Assembly: GCF_002077155.1 (NCBI RefSeq)
Contig: NZ_CP015027.1
Coordinates: 2,086,501 to 2,150,500, forward strand
Length of the DNA: 64,000 nt
Direction: 5' to 3'
Origin: Sporosarcina sp. P33
GTDB lineage: Bacteria; Bacillota; Bacilli; Bacillales_A; Planococcaceae
Of the stretch, positions 1 through 8,597 are shown piece after piece. The first letter of the stretch is position 1; the number at the start of each line of letters is the position of its first letter. Under the pieces are notes generated by a model. It did not search any database. It saw only the letters and a list, made by a program, of their open reading frames with translations, and had not been told where the DNA came from. The position numbers and the translations under genes were made by a program.

Positions 1-2
1 TA

Positions 3-779
3 CTGGAAGCATTTGAAAAAAGCATGAATGAGGAAATCCGTGCAAATCAGCAGGCGGTGAAAGACAGTGTGAAACAGCAAATTGGCAGTATTGCGCTGAA
101 AATCGAAGAGAAATCTGAGTCCACGTATTCTGTTGTCAGTGAGTTGATTGAACAGTCCGCGGAGCTCGACGGAAAAATCCAGGAAAGTATTGTGCGCTCT
201 AAATCATCTGCAAATCAGGCGCAATCCGGAATTGACCAGATGACGCAGATGGTCCTGACATCGGAAACAATCGTCAAAGAAACAAAAGGCATGGCGGAAC
301 TGATTGAAGAACTGAATCGCGCTTCCATTCAGATAGAAGAGGTGGTGCAGCTGGTAAAGTCGATTGCCGATCAGACAAATCTGTTGGCGCTGAACTCGGC
401 TATAGAAGCAGCGCGCGCAGGGGTGCACGGCAAAGGATTTGCTGTTGTGGCGGATGAAGTGCGCAATTTAGCCGATCAGACAAAGCGTTCGACTGATAAT
501 ATTGCGCAGCTCGTTGCCGGATCCAAGGCGAAGACCCGGGCGGTTCATGACGCAATCGAAAATGTTACGAAGTTTGCAGATATAGGAATGAAGGAAACGG
601 AAATGTCGAAGGAAACATTCCAGAGCATCACAGATACAGTCCGTTTGACAATTGATGATATTCAGCACTTCTCTGATCATATGAATAGTCTGCAAGAAGT
701 TGTCACATCAATCGGCGGCGTATCAAAAGAAGTAGTTTCAACATCTTACGAGCTGGAAGAAGCAATTGAAGTCCTATAA
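3..779 (+). CDS. methyl-accepting chemotaxis protein, C-terminal part (cut by window start)
   Basis: The reading frame is open to the left edge, so only the C-terminal part of about 258 residues is visible. It carries the chemoreceptor signalling hairpin: the tip reads [18 protein letters not shown] and is followed by [14 protein letters not shown], the segment that contacts CheA and CheW. The flanking helices are heptad-rich coiled coils. No C-terminal CheR-tethering pentapeptide is seen. The sensor part lies outside the window, so the ligand is unknown, and the protein could be membrane-bound or a short soluble receptor. The stop is 17 bases before the next start, so it is probably cotranscribed with the HrtAB-like exporter genes. 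Confidence 0.93.
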   Translation: MEAFEKSMNEEIRANQQAVKDSVKQQIGSIALKIEEKSESTYSVVSELIEQSAELDGKIQESIVRSKSSANQAQSGIDQMTQMVLTSETIVKETKGMAELIEELNRASIQIEEVVQLVKSIADQTNLLALNSAIEAARAGVHGKGFAVVADEVRNLADQTKRSTDNIAQLVAGSKAKTRAVHDAIENVTKFADIGMKETEMSKETFQSITDTVRLTIDDIQHFSDHMNSLQEVVTSIGGVSKEVVSTSYELEEAIEVL

Positions 780-796
780 AAGGAAGTGAATAGTAT

Positions 797-1867
797 ATGT
801 TTTTGGCCTGGAGCGAAATCAAGAAAAATAAATTACGATTTTTATTGATTACATCAATTTTGCTGCTCGTGTCATTCCTCGTGTTCTTCCTGTCGGGTCT
901 TGCCAATGGATTGGCGAGCATGAACAGGGAAGCAGTGGATGCATGGGGCGGCGATGCGATTGTACTGACTGAGGAGTCTGATAAGAGTTTGTATGAATCT
1001 GCGCTGGATAAACAATTGGCGGATGAACTCGGTGCGAAAGAAACCGCGGTTGTCAGCCAAATGGGTGCTATCGCAAACAACGGCGAAACGAAGCAGAACG
1101 TTATGCTATTCGGTATTGATAAAGAAGAATTCGTCAAACCCGAAGTCAGCGAAGGCGACCCGACATTTTACGTGCAAAACGGTGTTGTGGCATCTGACGT
1201 GCTGAAAGATGAAGGATTTAAAATCGGCGACACATTGGAATTATCTTCTTCCGATACAGAGCTGACGATTGTCGGCTTCACGAAAAAGGCGCGGTTCAAT
1301 GCATCACCGATCCTGTATATGAAATTGAATGATATGCAGAAAATCAAATACGGCGATGCCTACAGTATGAATAAGAACCTAGTCAATGCGGTTATCGTCA
1401 GAGACAAAGACTGGAAGGACCTATCATTGCCTGACAATACGGAAATCATTGAAACTGAGATATTCATTGAGAATCTGCCGGGTTATACGGAACAAAATTT
1501 GACGCTGACGTATATGATCTACTTCCTGTTCGTCATTTCCGCTGCGATTGTCGCGATTTTCCTCTACGTCTTGACCGTGCAGAAAATCAGCATGTTCGGG
1601 TTGATGAAAGCACAAGGAATTTCGAGCACGTACTTGGCAAAGTCAGTCGTTGCGCAAACATTCATCCTAGCGCTGATCGGTGTTGTCGTCGGTTTCGGTC
1701 TGACATTGCTTGCAGGAAGCTTCCTGCCAAGTGCGGTGCCTGTGATGTTTGATATCCCGACGATGGTCATTTATGGCTTCATTTTGATAGCAGTGGCGAT
1801 AATGGGAGCTGTCATTTCGGTTTGGACGATTATCCGAATTGATCCGCTCGAAGCGATAGGAGGGTAA
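797..1867 (+). CDS. HrtB-like ABC exporter permease (FtsX/MacB fold)
   Basis: A 356-residue membrane protein. It has one N-terminal transmembrane segment (about 12-32), a large extracytoplasmic domain (about 35-235) and three C-terminal membrane segments, the FtsX/MacB topology. The start MFLAWSEIKKNKLRF, the stretch YVLTVQKISMFGLMKAQGI and the end IDPLEAIGG resemble staphylococcal HrtB, the permease of the HrtAB heme-efflux system, as I remember that sequence. An AAAGGAAGTG ribosome site precedes the ATG. The ATPase gene follows three bases after the stop. Heme as substrate is inferred from family resemblance. No HssRS two-component system is visible nearby, and the upstream partner is instead a chemoreceptor gene. 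Confidence 0.85.
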   Translation: MFLAWSEIKKNKLRFLLITSILLLVSFLVFFLSGLANGLASMNREAVDAWGGDAIVLTEESDKSLYESALDKQLADELGAKETAVVSQMGAIANNGETKQNVMLFGIDKEEFVKPEVSEGDPTFYVQNGVVASDVLKDEGFKIGDTLELSSSDTELTIVGFTKKARFNASPILYMKLNDMQKIKYGDAYSMNKNLVNAVIVRDKDWKDLSLPDNTEIIETEIFIENLPGYTEQNLTLTYMIYFLFVISAAIVAIFLYVLTVQKISMFGLMKAQGISSTYLAKSVVAQTFILALIGVVVGFGLTLLAGSFLPSAVPVMFDIPTMVIYGFILIAVAIMGAVISVWTIIRIDPLEAIGG

Positions 1868-1870
1868 GCG

Positions 1871-2551
1871 ATGGTATTAGAATTACGGCGCGCGAAAAAG
1901 ACTTTCGGTGAAGGCAATACGCTGGTTGAAGCTATGAAAGAAACTAATTTCATCGTAGAACGGGGCGAACTGGTCGCAGTCATCGGTCCGTCTGGTTCGG
2001 GAAAAAGCACGTTCCTGACAGTGGCGGGCGGACTGCAGACACCAAGCGAAGGCGAGGTCATCATTAACGGCAATGAATTGTCGAAGCTCAATGAAAAGCA
2101 GCGATCCAAAGTCCGTCTGCAGGAAATCGGCTTTATTTTGCAGGCATCCAACCTTGTGCCGTTCCTGACAGTCGATGAACAGCTTGAATTGCTGAATAAA
2201 GTGAAAAAGAATAATATGTCAAAAGACGAGCAGCGCAAACTGTATGAAGATCTGGGCATCACGAAGCTGCATAAGAACTATCCGTCTGATTTATCGGGAG
2301 GGGAGCGGCAGCGCGTTGCGATTGCCAAGGCGCTGTTCAGCAAACCGTCTATCCTTCTAGCGGATGAGCCGACTGCTTCACTCGACTCTGACCGGGCGTT
2401 TGAGGTCATGGAAATCTTACGCAATGAAACAAAATCCAATCAGACAGCGACGATTGTGGTGACACATGATATCCGATTGATTAAATATGTGGATAAAGTA
2501 TACAAAATGACTGACGGCGTACTTGCGCTTGATGATACGGTTTATGAATAA
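1871..2551 (+). CDS. HrtA-like ABC transporter ATP-binding protein
   Basis: A 226-residue ATPase of the MacB/LolD/HrtA class. Walker A is GPSGSGKST (residues 39-47), the ABC signature LSGGERQR (142-149) and Walker B ILLADEP (162-168), followed by TASLD and the switch histidine in THDIRL. The FGEG N-terminus, the LVPFL segment after the Q-loop and the RLIKYVDKVYKMTDG tail are HrtA-like. It should pair with the permease encoded just upstream to drive export from the membrane, with heme or another hydrophobic toxic molecule as candidates. The ribosome site GGAGGG lies within the permease stop region. The gene ends in a strong intrinsic terminator. Confidence 0.9.
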   Translation: MVLELRRAKKTFGEGNTLVEAMKETNFIVERGELVAVIGPSGSGKSTFLTVAGGLQTPSEGEVIINGNELSKLNEKQRSKVRLQEIGFILQASNLVPFLTVDEQLELLNKVKKNNMSKDEQRKLYEDLGITKLHKNYPSDLSGGERQRVAIAKALFSKPSILLADEPTASLDSDRAFEVMEILRNETKSNQTATIVVTHDIRLIKYVDKVYKMTDGVLALDDTVYE

Positions 2552-2557
2552 AATAAA

Positions 2558-2599
2558 TGCTCCAGACGGCCAAGAGTCATGGCAGTCTGGAGCATTTTT
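2558..2599 (+). terminator. intrinsic terminator of the HrtAB-like operon
   Basis: A 10-bp perfect stem, TGCTCCAGAC (2558-2567) with GTCTGGAGCA (2585-2594), has an inner GCCA/TGGC pairing in the loop and is followed by TTTTTATT. It lies seven bases after the ATPase stop and just before repeat array 1. Confidence 0.92.
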
Positions 2600-2616
2600 A
2601 TTGTCTGTTTTTTGTG

Positions 2617-3200
2617 TGGCGCTCATGAAGTCATGTTAAGCGCTCAATGAGGTTTGGCAAGCGCTCATGGAGTCAGGTTAAGCGCTCAATGAGGTTTGGC
2701 AAGCGCTCATGAAGTCATGTTAAGCACTCAATGAGGTTTGGCAAGCGCTCATGAAGTCACGTTAAGCGCTCAATGAGGTTTGGCAAGCGCTCATGAAGTC
2801 AGGTTAAGCGCTCAATGAGGTTTGGCAAGCGCTCATGAAGTCAGGTTAAGCACTCAATGAGGTTTGGCAAGCGCTCATGAAGTCACGTTAAGCGCTCAAT
2901 GAGGTTTGGCAAGCGCTCATGAAGTCAGGTTAAGCGCTCAATGAGGTTTGGCAAGCGCTCATGAAGTCAGGTTAAGCACTCAATGAGGTTTGGCAAGCGC
3001 TCATGAAGTCACGTTAAGCGCTCAATGAGGTTTGGCAAGCGCTCATGAAGTCACGTTAAGCGCTCAATGAGGTTTCTCAAGCGCTCATAAAGCCTGGTTA
3101 AGCGCTCAATGAGGCCTCGCAAGCGCTCATAAAGTCCCGCCGCGCGCTCAACACACTCCCTCAAGCGCTCATAGCCGCCCGTCAACCGCTCATTCACCCC
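2617..3200 (+). repeat. repeat array 1: 42-bp dimers of a 21-bp CGCTCA monomer
   Basis: About 27 head-to-tail 21-bp monomers alternate between two types, GCGCTCATGAAGTCA plus six bases and GCGCTCAATGAGGTTTGGCAA, giving a 42-bp dimer. The middle copies are nearly identical, with single-base variants such as CATGTTA, CAGGTTA and CACGTTA. The last five or six monomers diverge but keep the 21-base spacing and the CGCTCA core. The B monomer contains the odd palindrome CTCA-A-TGAG. The array fills the gap between a plus-strand terminator and the convergent minus-strand thiF gene, whose stop codon falls inside the last degenerate monomer. No credible gene is present. Confidence 0.95.
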
Positions 3201-4210
3201 AATAATCCCGCCGCGATTTTCCTTGCGGCCGTGACATCTTTCGTGCCGTGAACGAGCATGCGGCCGTCACGGAAAAGTACGAGCCGGCTGCCGTTATATT
3301 CGCAAGACACTAAATAAGGGTTCTGTTTCAAATTAGAGACGATACCCTGAATGGATTCTGCGAATGAAACAAGCTCCACTTGACGATCTTTCGGCCATGT
3401 CAGCTGAACCGTATCACGCCCGCAGAGTACAGCGGTGCGGACAACTTCCCGGGCGGACAAATAAGGATACGCGGGATGTGCGGAACAGCTCGGGCACTCA
3501 GGCTTCTTCATGCTTTGCACATTCATCGCTGCACGCTCCCCGGTCCATAAGTCCACGGATTCGAGGCGCGGCTCCATTGCTGCGCCCGTCATGCATTTCA
3601 TCAGTTCTGCTGTTTGACGTGCAGCTGTTGTGACGACAATCGGTGCAATGACGCCAACGGTATCACAAGTTAAAGATTGCGGCGGCAAGGCTTCAAGCAG
3701 ACAGTGCAGGCAGGGTTCATCTTCTTTGACGCCAATCGGAAATGTCAGGCCGTAGCTTCCGACGCATGCACCCATGAAGAAGGGGATCCCTAATTGAAGA
3801 GCTGCGTCATTTGCCAGAAGGCGAGTCTCGATATTATCGGTGCCGTCCAAGATGAACTGATGGCCTTCGAATAACTCGAGAACATTTTCAGGCGTCACAT
3901 CGGCGACAATGCCGAGAATTTTCACATCACTATTAATGGCACGCAATCGGCTTTCGGCTGCAATCGCTTTCGGCAATTGATCAATGACATCCTGTTCTGT
4001 ATACAATTGCTGGCGGTGGAGGTTGGTCCATTCCAAAATATCCCGATCGACAATCGTCAGTTCACCGATGCCCGCGCGGACAAGCATTTCAGCACCCGCT
4101 GAACCGAGCGCGCCTGCGCCGAGAACAAATACTTTCGCTTCACGGATGCGCTGCTGACCGACCGGCCCGATCGGCGCAAACAGTTCCTGCCGTGAGTATT
4201 TCCCGATCAA
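3194..4210 (-). CDS. thiF: ThiF/MoeB-type adenylyltransferase for thiazole sulfur transfer
   Basis: A 338-residue E1-like enzyme that adenylates the C-terminal glycine of ThiS so sulfur can be loaded for thiazole synthesis. The nucleotide motif GAGALG is at 31-36, followed by [13 protein letters not shown], typical of the ThiF/MoeB/HesA superfamily. Two zinc-binding CxxC pairs are visible (C167/C170 in CLHC and C239/C242 in CPSC). C182 in TCDTVGV matches the position of the sulfur-carrier-linking cysteine. A C-terminal region of about 90 residues extends beyond the second CxxC. The start overlaps the thiG stop by four bases (ATGA), so the two are translationally coupled. The gene context favours ThiF over MoeB. 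Confidence 0.93.
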   Translation of the reverse strand: MIGKYSRQELFAPIGPVGQQRIREAKVFVLGAGALGSAGAEMLVRAGIGELTIVDRDILEWTNLHRQQLYTEQDVIDQLPKAIAAESRLRAINSDVKILGIVADVTPENVLELFEGHQFILDGTDNIETRLLANDAALQLGIPFFMGACVGSYGLTFPIGVKEDEPCLHCLLEALPPQSLTCDTVGVIAPIVVTTAARQTAELMKCMTGAAMEPRLESVDLWTGERAAMNVQSMKKPECPSCSAHPAYPYLSAREVVRTAVLCGRDTVQLTWPKDRQVELVSFAESIQGIVSNLKQNPYLVSCEYNGSRLVLFRDGRMLVHGTKDVTAARKIAAGLLG

Positions 4211-4980
4211 TTGGTTACAAGTCCTTCAATTGGACTGCTTGCGACGCCGTAATCACGTTCCGGCATGCGTCCCGCCTTATAACCGAGACGCCCCGCTTCA
4301 ATCGCCAACTTCATTGCTTCTGCCATCATGACAGGGTTTGCCGCTTCCGACACTGCCGTGTTCAGCAATACACCGTCAGCCCCCAGTTCCATTGCGTATG
4401 CCGCGTCTTTCGGAGAGCCGATGCCTGCATCAACGATGACGGGAACATTTGACTGTTCAATGATAAGAGACAGATTCAGCGGATTCAAAATGCCTTTGCC
4501 CGAACCGATTGGTGCAGCACCAGGCATAACCGCATGGACCCCTAATTCACAGAGCTTTCTGGCGAGCACCACATCATCTGACGTATAAGGCAATACAATA
4601 AAACCTTCGTCCAGCAACATTTCAGACGCGCGCAATGTCTCGACAGGATCAGGCAGCAATGAACGGCTGCAGCCGATAATTTCCACTTTCACCATGTCAC
4701 ATAGTCCGGAAGCTTTCGCCAGCCGTGCAATATGTACTGCTTCTTCCGCGGTGCTTGCGCCTGCCGTGTTCGGAAGAAGCGTGTAGCGCGTTAAATCCAA
4801 CTGCTCCAGGAAATTCGGCTGTGATGCTTCAAAAATATCCATTCTGCGAACAGCAAACGTCAAAATATCGGCTTCCGATACAGCCACTGCCTGCTTTTGT
4901 ATGTCAAATGAAGGGTATTTGCCTGTTCCTAATAATAAACGTGAAGAGAATTTCTTGTCTGCAATTTGTAACATCTTCAT
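4207..4980 (-). CDS. thiG: thiazole synthase ThiG
   Basis: A 257-residue TIM-barrel enzyme that forms the thiazole phosphate ring from 1-deoxy-xylulose 5-phosphate, dehydroglycine and ThiS-thiocarboxylate. It shows the hallmark segments [10 protein letters not shown] near the N-terminus, [16 protein letters not shown], and [16 protein letters not shown] with the Schiff-base lysine at K98. [27 protein letters not shown], given here only in outline, is the phosphate-binding end of the barrel. It overlaps thiS upstream and thiF downstream by four bases each, forming a tightly coupled operon. Length matches the family. Confidence 0.96.
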   Translation of the reverse strand: MKMLQIADKKFSSRLLLGTGKYPSFDIQKQAVAVSEADILTFAVRRMDIFEASQPNFLEQLDLTRYTLLPNTAGASTAEEAVHIARLAKASGLCDMVKVEIIGCSRSLLPDPVETLRASEMLLDEGFIVLPYTSDDVVLARKLCELGVHAVMPGAAPIGSGKGILNPLNLSLIIEQSNVPVIVDAGIGSPKDAAYAMELGADGVLLNTAVSEAANPVMMAEAMKLAIEAGRLGYKAGRMPERDYGVASSPIEGLVTN

Positions 4981-5183
4981 CCGCCTCCTACAAAATGTAT
5001 GATTTCAATTTGGTCTCTGTCCATGATCGGTGCATCGTAGCTGTCTTTCTGCAAAATTTCTTTATTCTGCTCTACTATCAAAATACGGTCACCGAGTTCC
5101 AGATGCGTAAGCAGCTGCTGGACCGTTTCCACTTCCGGCACAACGGTATAAGACTTTCCGTTCAAATCAATGATCTTCTTCAT
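4977..5183 (-). CDS. thiS: sulfur carrier protein ThiS
   Basis: A 68-residue beta-grasp (ubiquitin-like) protein ending in VGGG. The terminal Gly-Gly becomes adenylated by ThiF and then thiocarboxylated, donating the thiazole sulfur. The N-terminus [14 protein letters not shown] and the central [14 protein letters not shown] are typical. It overlaps the end of tenI and the start of thiG, so it sits in the middle of the coupled tenI-thiS-thiG-thiF unit. Confidence 0.95.
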   Translation of the reverse strand: MKKIIDLNGKSYTVVPEVETVQQLLTHLELGDRILIVEQNKEILQKDSYDAPIMDRDQIEIIHFVGGG

Positions 5184-5778
5184 TAGCTATCTCTCCTTTT
5201 TCAACTGCCGTCCGATAACCCCGTAATGCGTCTGATGAGCGCATAGGGGATAATAATGCAGCGCCAGCCACATGATGCCGCTGCAGATCTGTCAGATGAT
5301 GCGGATGGATTCCGCCGATCGCATACACCGGAATAGTACACGCCGACGCGATTTCAAATAATTCCTTCGTGCCGCGCGGAGGCAGCCCGGGTTTTGATGC
5401 AGTCTCGTAAACATGTCCATAGAGCAGCCAATCTGCCCCGTTTTGCTCCATTTGCAGTGCCTCATGCAGGGAATGTACCGAGCAGCCGAATGAAATATTC
5501 GGATAATCCCGTTGTGCATCTGTGACAGACAGTCCATAACCAGTCAGCTGAACCCGCGGGACAGCCAGCATACTTGCCAAAATCGGTCTGGCATGAATGA
5601 TAAGTTTAGCAAGCGGGAAATTCCTGTCCTTCAGACGTATTATCAAATCAGTCAACTGTTCATCTGTCTTGGACTTTTCGCGCAGAATCACAGCGTCAAG
5701 ATACGGCTCCGCCTGCTGTAAATTCTTCAGCAGCTCATCGTTCGTAAAACAGTCTCCGGTAACGCCAATTAACTTCAT
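5167..5778 (-). CDS. tenI: TenI-like thiazole tautomerase / thiamine phosphate synthase family
   Basis: A 203-residue TIM-barrel protein starting MKLIGVTGDCFTND. Segments such as DAVILREKSK, IIHARP, FGCSVHSLHEA, DWLLYGHVYETASKPG and VYAIGGIHPHHL place it in the ThiE/TenI family. In Bacillus, TenI aromatizes the thiazole product of ThiG, and its position at the head of a thiS-thiG-thiF operon favours that role over thiamine phosphate synthase. The start at 5778 is chosen because TTGGAGTGG precedes it at good spacing. A longer in-frame start at 5862 would run through the riboswitch terminator and should not be used. Confidence 0.85.
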   Translation of the reverse strand: MKLIGVTGDCFTNDELLKNLQQAEPYLDAVILREKSKTDEQLTDLIIRLKDRNFPLAKLIIHARPILASMLAVPRVQLTGYGLSVTDAQRDYPNISFGCSVHSLHEALQMEQNGADWLLYGHVYETASKPGLPPRGTKELFEIASACTIPVYAIGGIHPHHLTDLQRHHVAGAALLSPMRSSDALRGYRTAVEKGEIANEEDH

Positions 5779-5793
5779 GCGGTCCACTCCAAT

Positions 5794-5823
5794 AAAAAAC
5801 CACTTCCCGAATCGGAAAGTGGT
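5794..5823 (-). terminator. riboswitch-controlled intrinsic terminator before tenI
   Basis: On the minus strand, a near-perfect hairpin (CCACTTTCCGA with TCGGGAAGTGG) is followed directly by six U residues. Its 5' arm is complementary to the 3' strand of the riboswitch closing helix (GGGAAGTGG, about 5858-5866), the arrangement expected for ligand-dependent termination. Confidence 0.88.
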
Positions 5824-5857
5824 GGATGTGTCGACAGAAATAGATACGATGCGACGT

Positions 5858-5950
5858 GCCACTTCCCTCCGCAGGTTCTAACCTGTTCAGGTAATAAGGG
5901 TTTCAGAGCCACACTCTTTTCTCAGTCCTTGTAAAGGATTCCCCTAATGG
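5858..5950 (-). promoter_or_regulatory. TPP riboswitch (THI element)
   Basis: On the minus strand the order of conserved elements is CCATTAGGGG, then CTGAGA (5920-5925), then ACCCTTATTACCTGAACAGG (5882-5901), then CCTGCGGAGGGAAGTGG. This is the thi-box consensus that binds thiamine pyrophosphate. The P1 helix forms between CCATT and AGTGG at the two ends. The 3' P1 strand can alternatively pair with the downstream terminator, so high TPP should stop transcription before tenI-thiS-thiG-thiF. Confidence 0.95.
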
Positions 5951-6013
5951 TCAAAATATTTTGTTTTTCTCATCTAGCATATCATTTACAATCCTTAATG
6001 AAAAGGGCTTCTT

Positions 6014-6703
6014 TTATACTAGCAATAACTTATCCAAATCGAGAATATGCACAGTTTTCGCGCCGGACTGCCGGATCCAGCCCGAATCTTCAAAAAAGCT
6101 TAATTTTCGGCTGATCGTTTCAGGCGTCGTGCCGATATGGGAAGCCAAGTCTTTGCGGCTCATCGGCAGTTCCACCGTCAGTTGCTGCTGCTCTTCTGAT
6201 AAATCTGCCAAGTACAGGGCGAGCCGTGTCTCGGCAGATTCCATTCCAATCCGTGCGGCCCGCTGTTCTGTACCTGCCAGTCGATGAGAAAACTCTTCCA
6301 GCATTTTCAATGAAATTGCAGGGTGCTCTTGCAGAAGCTTCTGCATCTGATCACGTCCAATAATGCATAATTCCGCAGGCTCAAGCGTTTCTGCATAAGC
6401 ATCATGCGGTTTGGCGTCAAATAGTGACAGTTCACCTGTGAAATCACCGGGCTCTAAAATACGCACTAATTGTTCTTTGCCGTTTTCCGACAGGCGGTAA
6501 ATTTTGATCCGGCCTTTATGCAAAATATATAATCCTTGTGGATGGTCGCCTTCCCGGTAAATAGTTGCACCGCGTGAGTGAGACACGCTGTGTGCAAGTT
6601 CTACAATGCGGTCCATCTGCTGCTCTTCCAGATGATTAAACAGAGGCACCCGGGACACGCAGGAATAGTAGGGCATAGGGTCATCGTGCTGGTGCTGATT
6701 CAT
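6014..6703 (-). CDS. Crp/Fnr-family regulator with FNR-type DNA-recognition helix
   Basis: A 229-residue protein with an N-terminal cyclic-nucleotide-like beta barrel (about 20-125, including EGDHPQGLYILHKG and PGDFTGELSLF), a long dimer helix (about 128-155) and a C-terminal winged helix-turn-helix. The recognition helix TTPETISRKLSFFE keeps the E-x-x-S-R residues used by FNR to read TTGAT half-sites. Only two cysteines exist, C15 and C113, so the four-cysteine iron-sulfur site of FNR is absent. A cysteine pair at similar places forms a redox disulfide in lactobacillal and lactococcal FLP proteins. The start overlaps the ATPase stop by 23 bases, so it is the last gene of a three-gene operon. 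Redox or metal sensing is inferred. Confidence 0.9.
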   Translation of the reverse strand: MNQHQHDDPMPYYSCVSRVPLFNHLEEQQMDRIVELAHSVSHSRGATIYREGDHPQGLYILHKGRIKIYRLSENGKEQLVRILEPGDFTGELSLFDAKPHDAYAETLEPAELCIIGRDQMQKLLQEHPAISLKMLEEFSHRLAGTEQRAARIGMESAETRLALYLADLSEEQQQLTVELPMSRKDLASHIGTTPETISRKLSFFEDSGWIRQSGAKTVHILDLDKLLLV

Positions 6704-8582
6704 TCGCTTTCACCTCATTTTGATGTCGGTTAGATGGTTTATCACTAGTATACCGTATTAACCGAATTGCGTTCAGGATCACCAGAAGCACACTTGCTTC
6801 ATGGATGAGCATGCCTGACGCCAAGAAGACTTTACCGAAAAGCACACCAATGAGCAGCAAGAATACTGTGCCGACTGCGAAGAATGTGTTTTGCTTCATA
6901 TTTCTTACAGTCGCTTTTGATAATGCATAGGCGTGAGAGAATTGGTCGAGACGGTCGGCCATCAAGACGATGTCTGCTGTCTCCATGGAAATATCTGTTC
7001 CGCCTTCACCCATCGCCAGTCCGATATCTGCTGCAGCAATTGCTGGTGCATCGTTAATACCGTCACCTGCCATGGCAACCCGGTAACCTTGTTCTTTCAA
7101 TTTTGAAACGGCTGCCACTTTATCTTCGGGCAACAGTTCGGCATGCACTTGATCAAGCCCCAGCTGTTCGCCGACGAGACGGGCGGTATGCACATTATCG
7201 CCTGTCAGCATGATCATTTGCTTGATGCCGTTCTTCCGGAGCTTGGCCAGTGCAGCTTCTGCTTCCGGCCGAATTTGATCCGCAATAGAAATAATGCCTG
7301 CAATTTCATTTCCAACACTGATGAATACGGCAGTATTACCTGCTTTTTCGCGCTGGGCTGCATAAGCCTCTATTTCCGGATGAATGACTGTACCTTGCGA
7401 TTCCATCAATTTACGATTACCTGCGGCAAGCTGCTTACCTTCTACTTCGGCGGAAATTCCATTGCCTTTGATCACTTCTGTGTTTTGAGCTTTGTGCTGC
7501 AATTGAATGAATCGTTTCTTTGCTTCCCGGACAATGGCCTGACCTAAATGATGCTCTGACATGAATTCAGCTTCCGCTGTCAGGCGCAGCAGCTCATCTT
7601 TATCCATATTCCAGCTATGGATATCTGTGACGCCAGGGCGTCCTTTCGTCAATGTGCCTGTTTTGTCGAAGACGACCGTGTCAATTTTGGCTAATTGCTC
7701 CATCACGTCGCCGCCTTTAATGAGTACACCGTGCCGTGCCCCATTTCCAATTCCCGCCACAATAGAGACGGGTGCGGAAATAACGAGAGCACCGGGACAG
7801 GCAATAACCAGGAATGTTAGTGTCATTTCGATATTTCGTGTGAACAGATAGACGACGATCGACAGAATGACGATGGAAGGTGTGTAGATATTGGCGAAAC
7901 GCTCCAGAAACTTCTCGGTTTTAGATTTGGCTTCCTGCGCTTCTTCGACCAGCTCAATAATACGGGCGAATGCTGTATCGTCGCCGATGCGTTCTGCCAG
8001 CACTTCAATATAGCCATGATCGATCAATGTACCGCTGAATACTTGATCATCCAGCGTTTTAGAAGCGGGGACCGACTCTCCTGTAATTGCTGCTTCGTTA
8101 ATAGATGCGGTACCTGAAATAATCGGGCCGTCAACTGGAATTTTTTCGCCTGAGCGGACAATGACCCGGTCACCGGGCTCCACTTCTTCCACTGGAATCG
8201 TTACCCATTCACCTCCGCGCCAAACACTTGCTTCAAGCGGCGCCAGATCAGTAAGGGATTTGAGAGAGGAGCGGGTTTTCTCCATCGTGCGAATTTCCAG
8301 CAGTGCGCCGAATAAAAACAGGAAAGTGACCGCGGCGGATTCTACATATTCACCGATGAAGAGCGCCCCGATCACCGCAATGGTGACGAGAAGCTCAATG
8401 CTGAAAGCTTTCATGCGAATAGCTTTCCATGCCTTGATCGCGATTGGAGTTCCGGCGATAAACGTGGCAGCAATCAGTGTAATCTGACGGGCCTCGTGCC
8501 AGCCTGCGAAGTGCAGAATAATGGCGGCTCCAAGTAATATCGCGGAAAGGGACGTAATACGAACCGTTTGTTTGGCATTCAT
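6681..8582 (-). CDS. heavy-metal P1B-type ATPase with CPG membrane motif
   Basis: A 633-residue metal-transporting P-type ATPase. Four membrane helices precede the actuator domain, which carries TGES (167-170). The intramembrane metal motif is C262-P263-G264 in place of the usual CPC, SPC or CPH. The phosphorylation site is D306KTGT, the hinge GDGINDAP is intact, and the nucleotide-domain SEHPL motif is changed to S342-E-H-H-L. There is no N-terminal metal-binding domain; a separate CxxC chaperone is encoded just upstream. The family moves Cu, Zn, Cd, Co or Fe across the membrane, and the variant motif prevents a firm metal assignment. A GGAGG ribosome site precedes the ATG. Confidence 0.93.
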   Translation of the reverse strand: MNAKQTVRITSLSAILLGAAIILHFAGWHEARQITLIAATFIAGTPIAIKAWKAIRMKAFSIELLVTIAVIGALFIGEYVESAAVTFLFLFGALLEIRTMEKTRSSLKSLTDLAPLEASVWRGGEWVTIPVEEVEPGDRVIVRSGEKIPVDGPIISGTASINEAAITGESVPASKTLDDQVFSGTLIDHGYIEVLAERIGDDTAFARIIELVEEAQEAKSKTEKFLERFANIYTPSIVILSIVVYLFTRNIEMTLTFLVIACPGALVISAPVSIVAGIGNGARHGVLIKGGDVMEQLAKIDTVVFDKTGTLTKGRPGVTDIHSWNMDKDELLRLTAEAEFMSEHHLGQAIVREAKKRFIQLQHKAQNTEVIKGNGISAEVEGKQLAAGNRKLMESQGTVIHPEIEAYAAQREKAGNTAVFISVGNEIAGIISIADQIRPEAEAALAKLRKNGIKQMIMLTGDNVHTARLVGEQLGLDQVHAELLPEDKVAAVSKLKEQGYRVAMAGDGINDAPAIAAADIGLAMGEGGTDISMETADIVLMADRLDQFSHAYALSKATVRNMKQNTFFAVGTVFLLLIGVLFGKVFLASGMLIHEASVLLVILNAIRLIRYTSDKPSNRHQNEVKANESAPAR

Positions 8583-8597
8583 TGGAATACCTCCTTA

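Noticed and set aside
2617-3200. CRISPR array
   Set aside because: The 21-bp repeats alternate with equally repeated sequence, no unique spacers, and no cas genes in the window.
5779-5862. N-terminal extension of tenI to the ATG at 5862
   Set aside because: Runs through the riboswitch terminator; the start at 5778 has the ribosome site.
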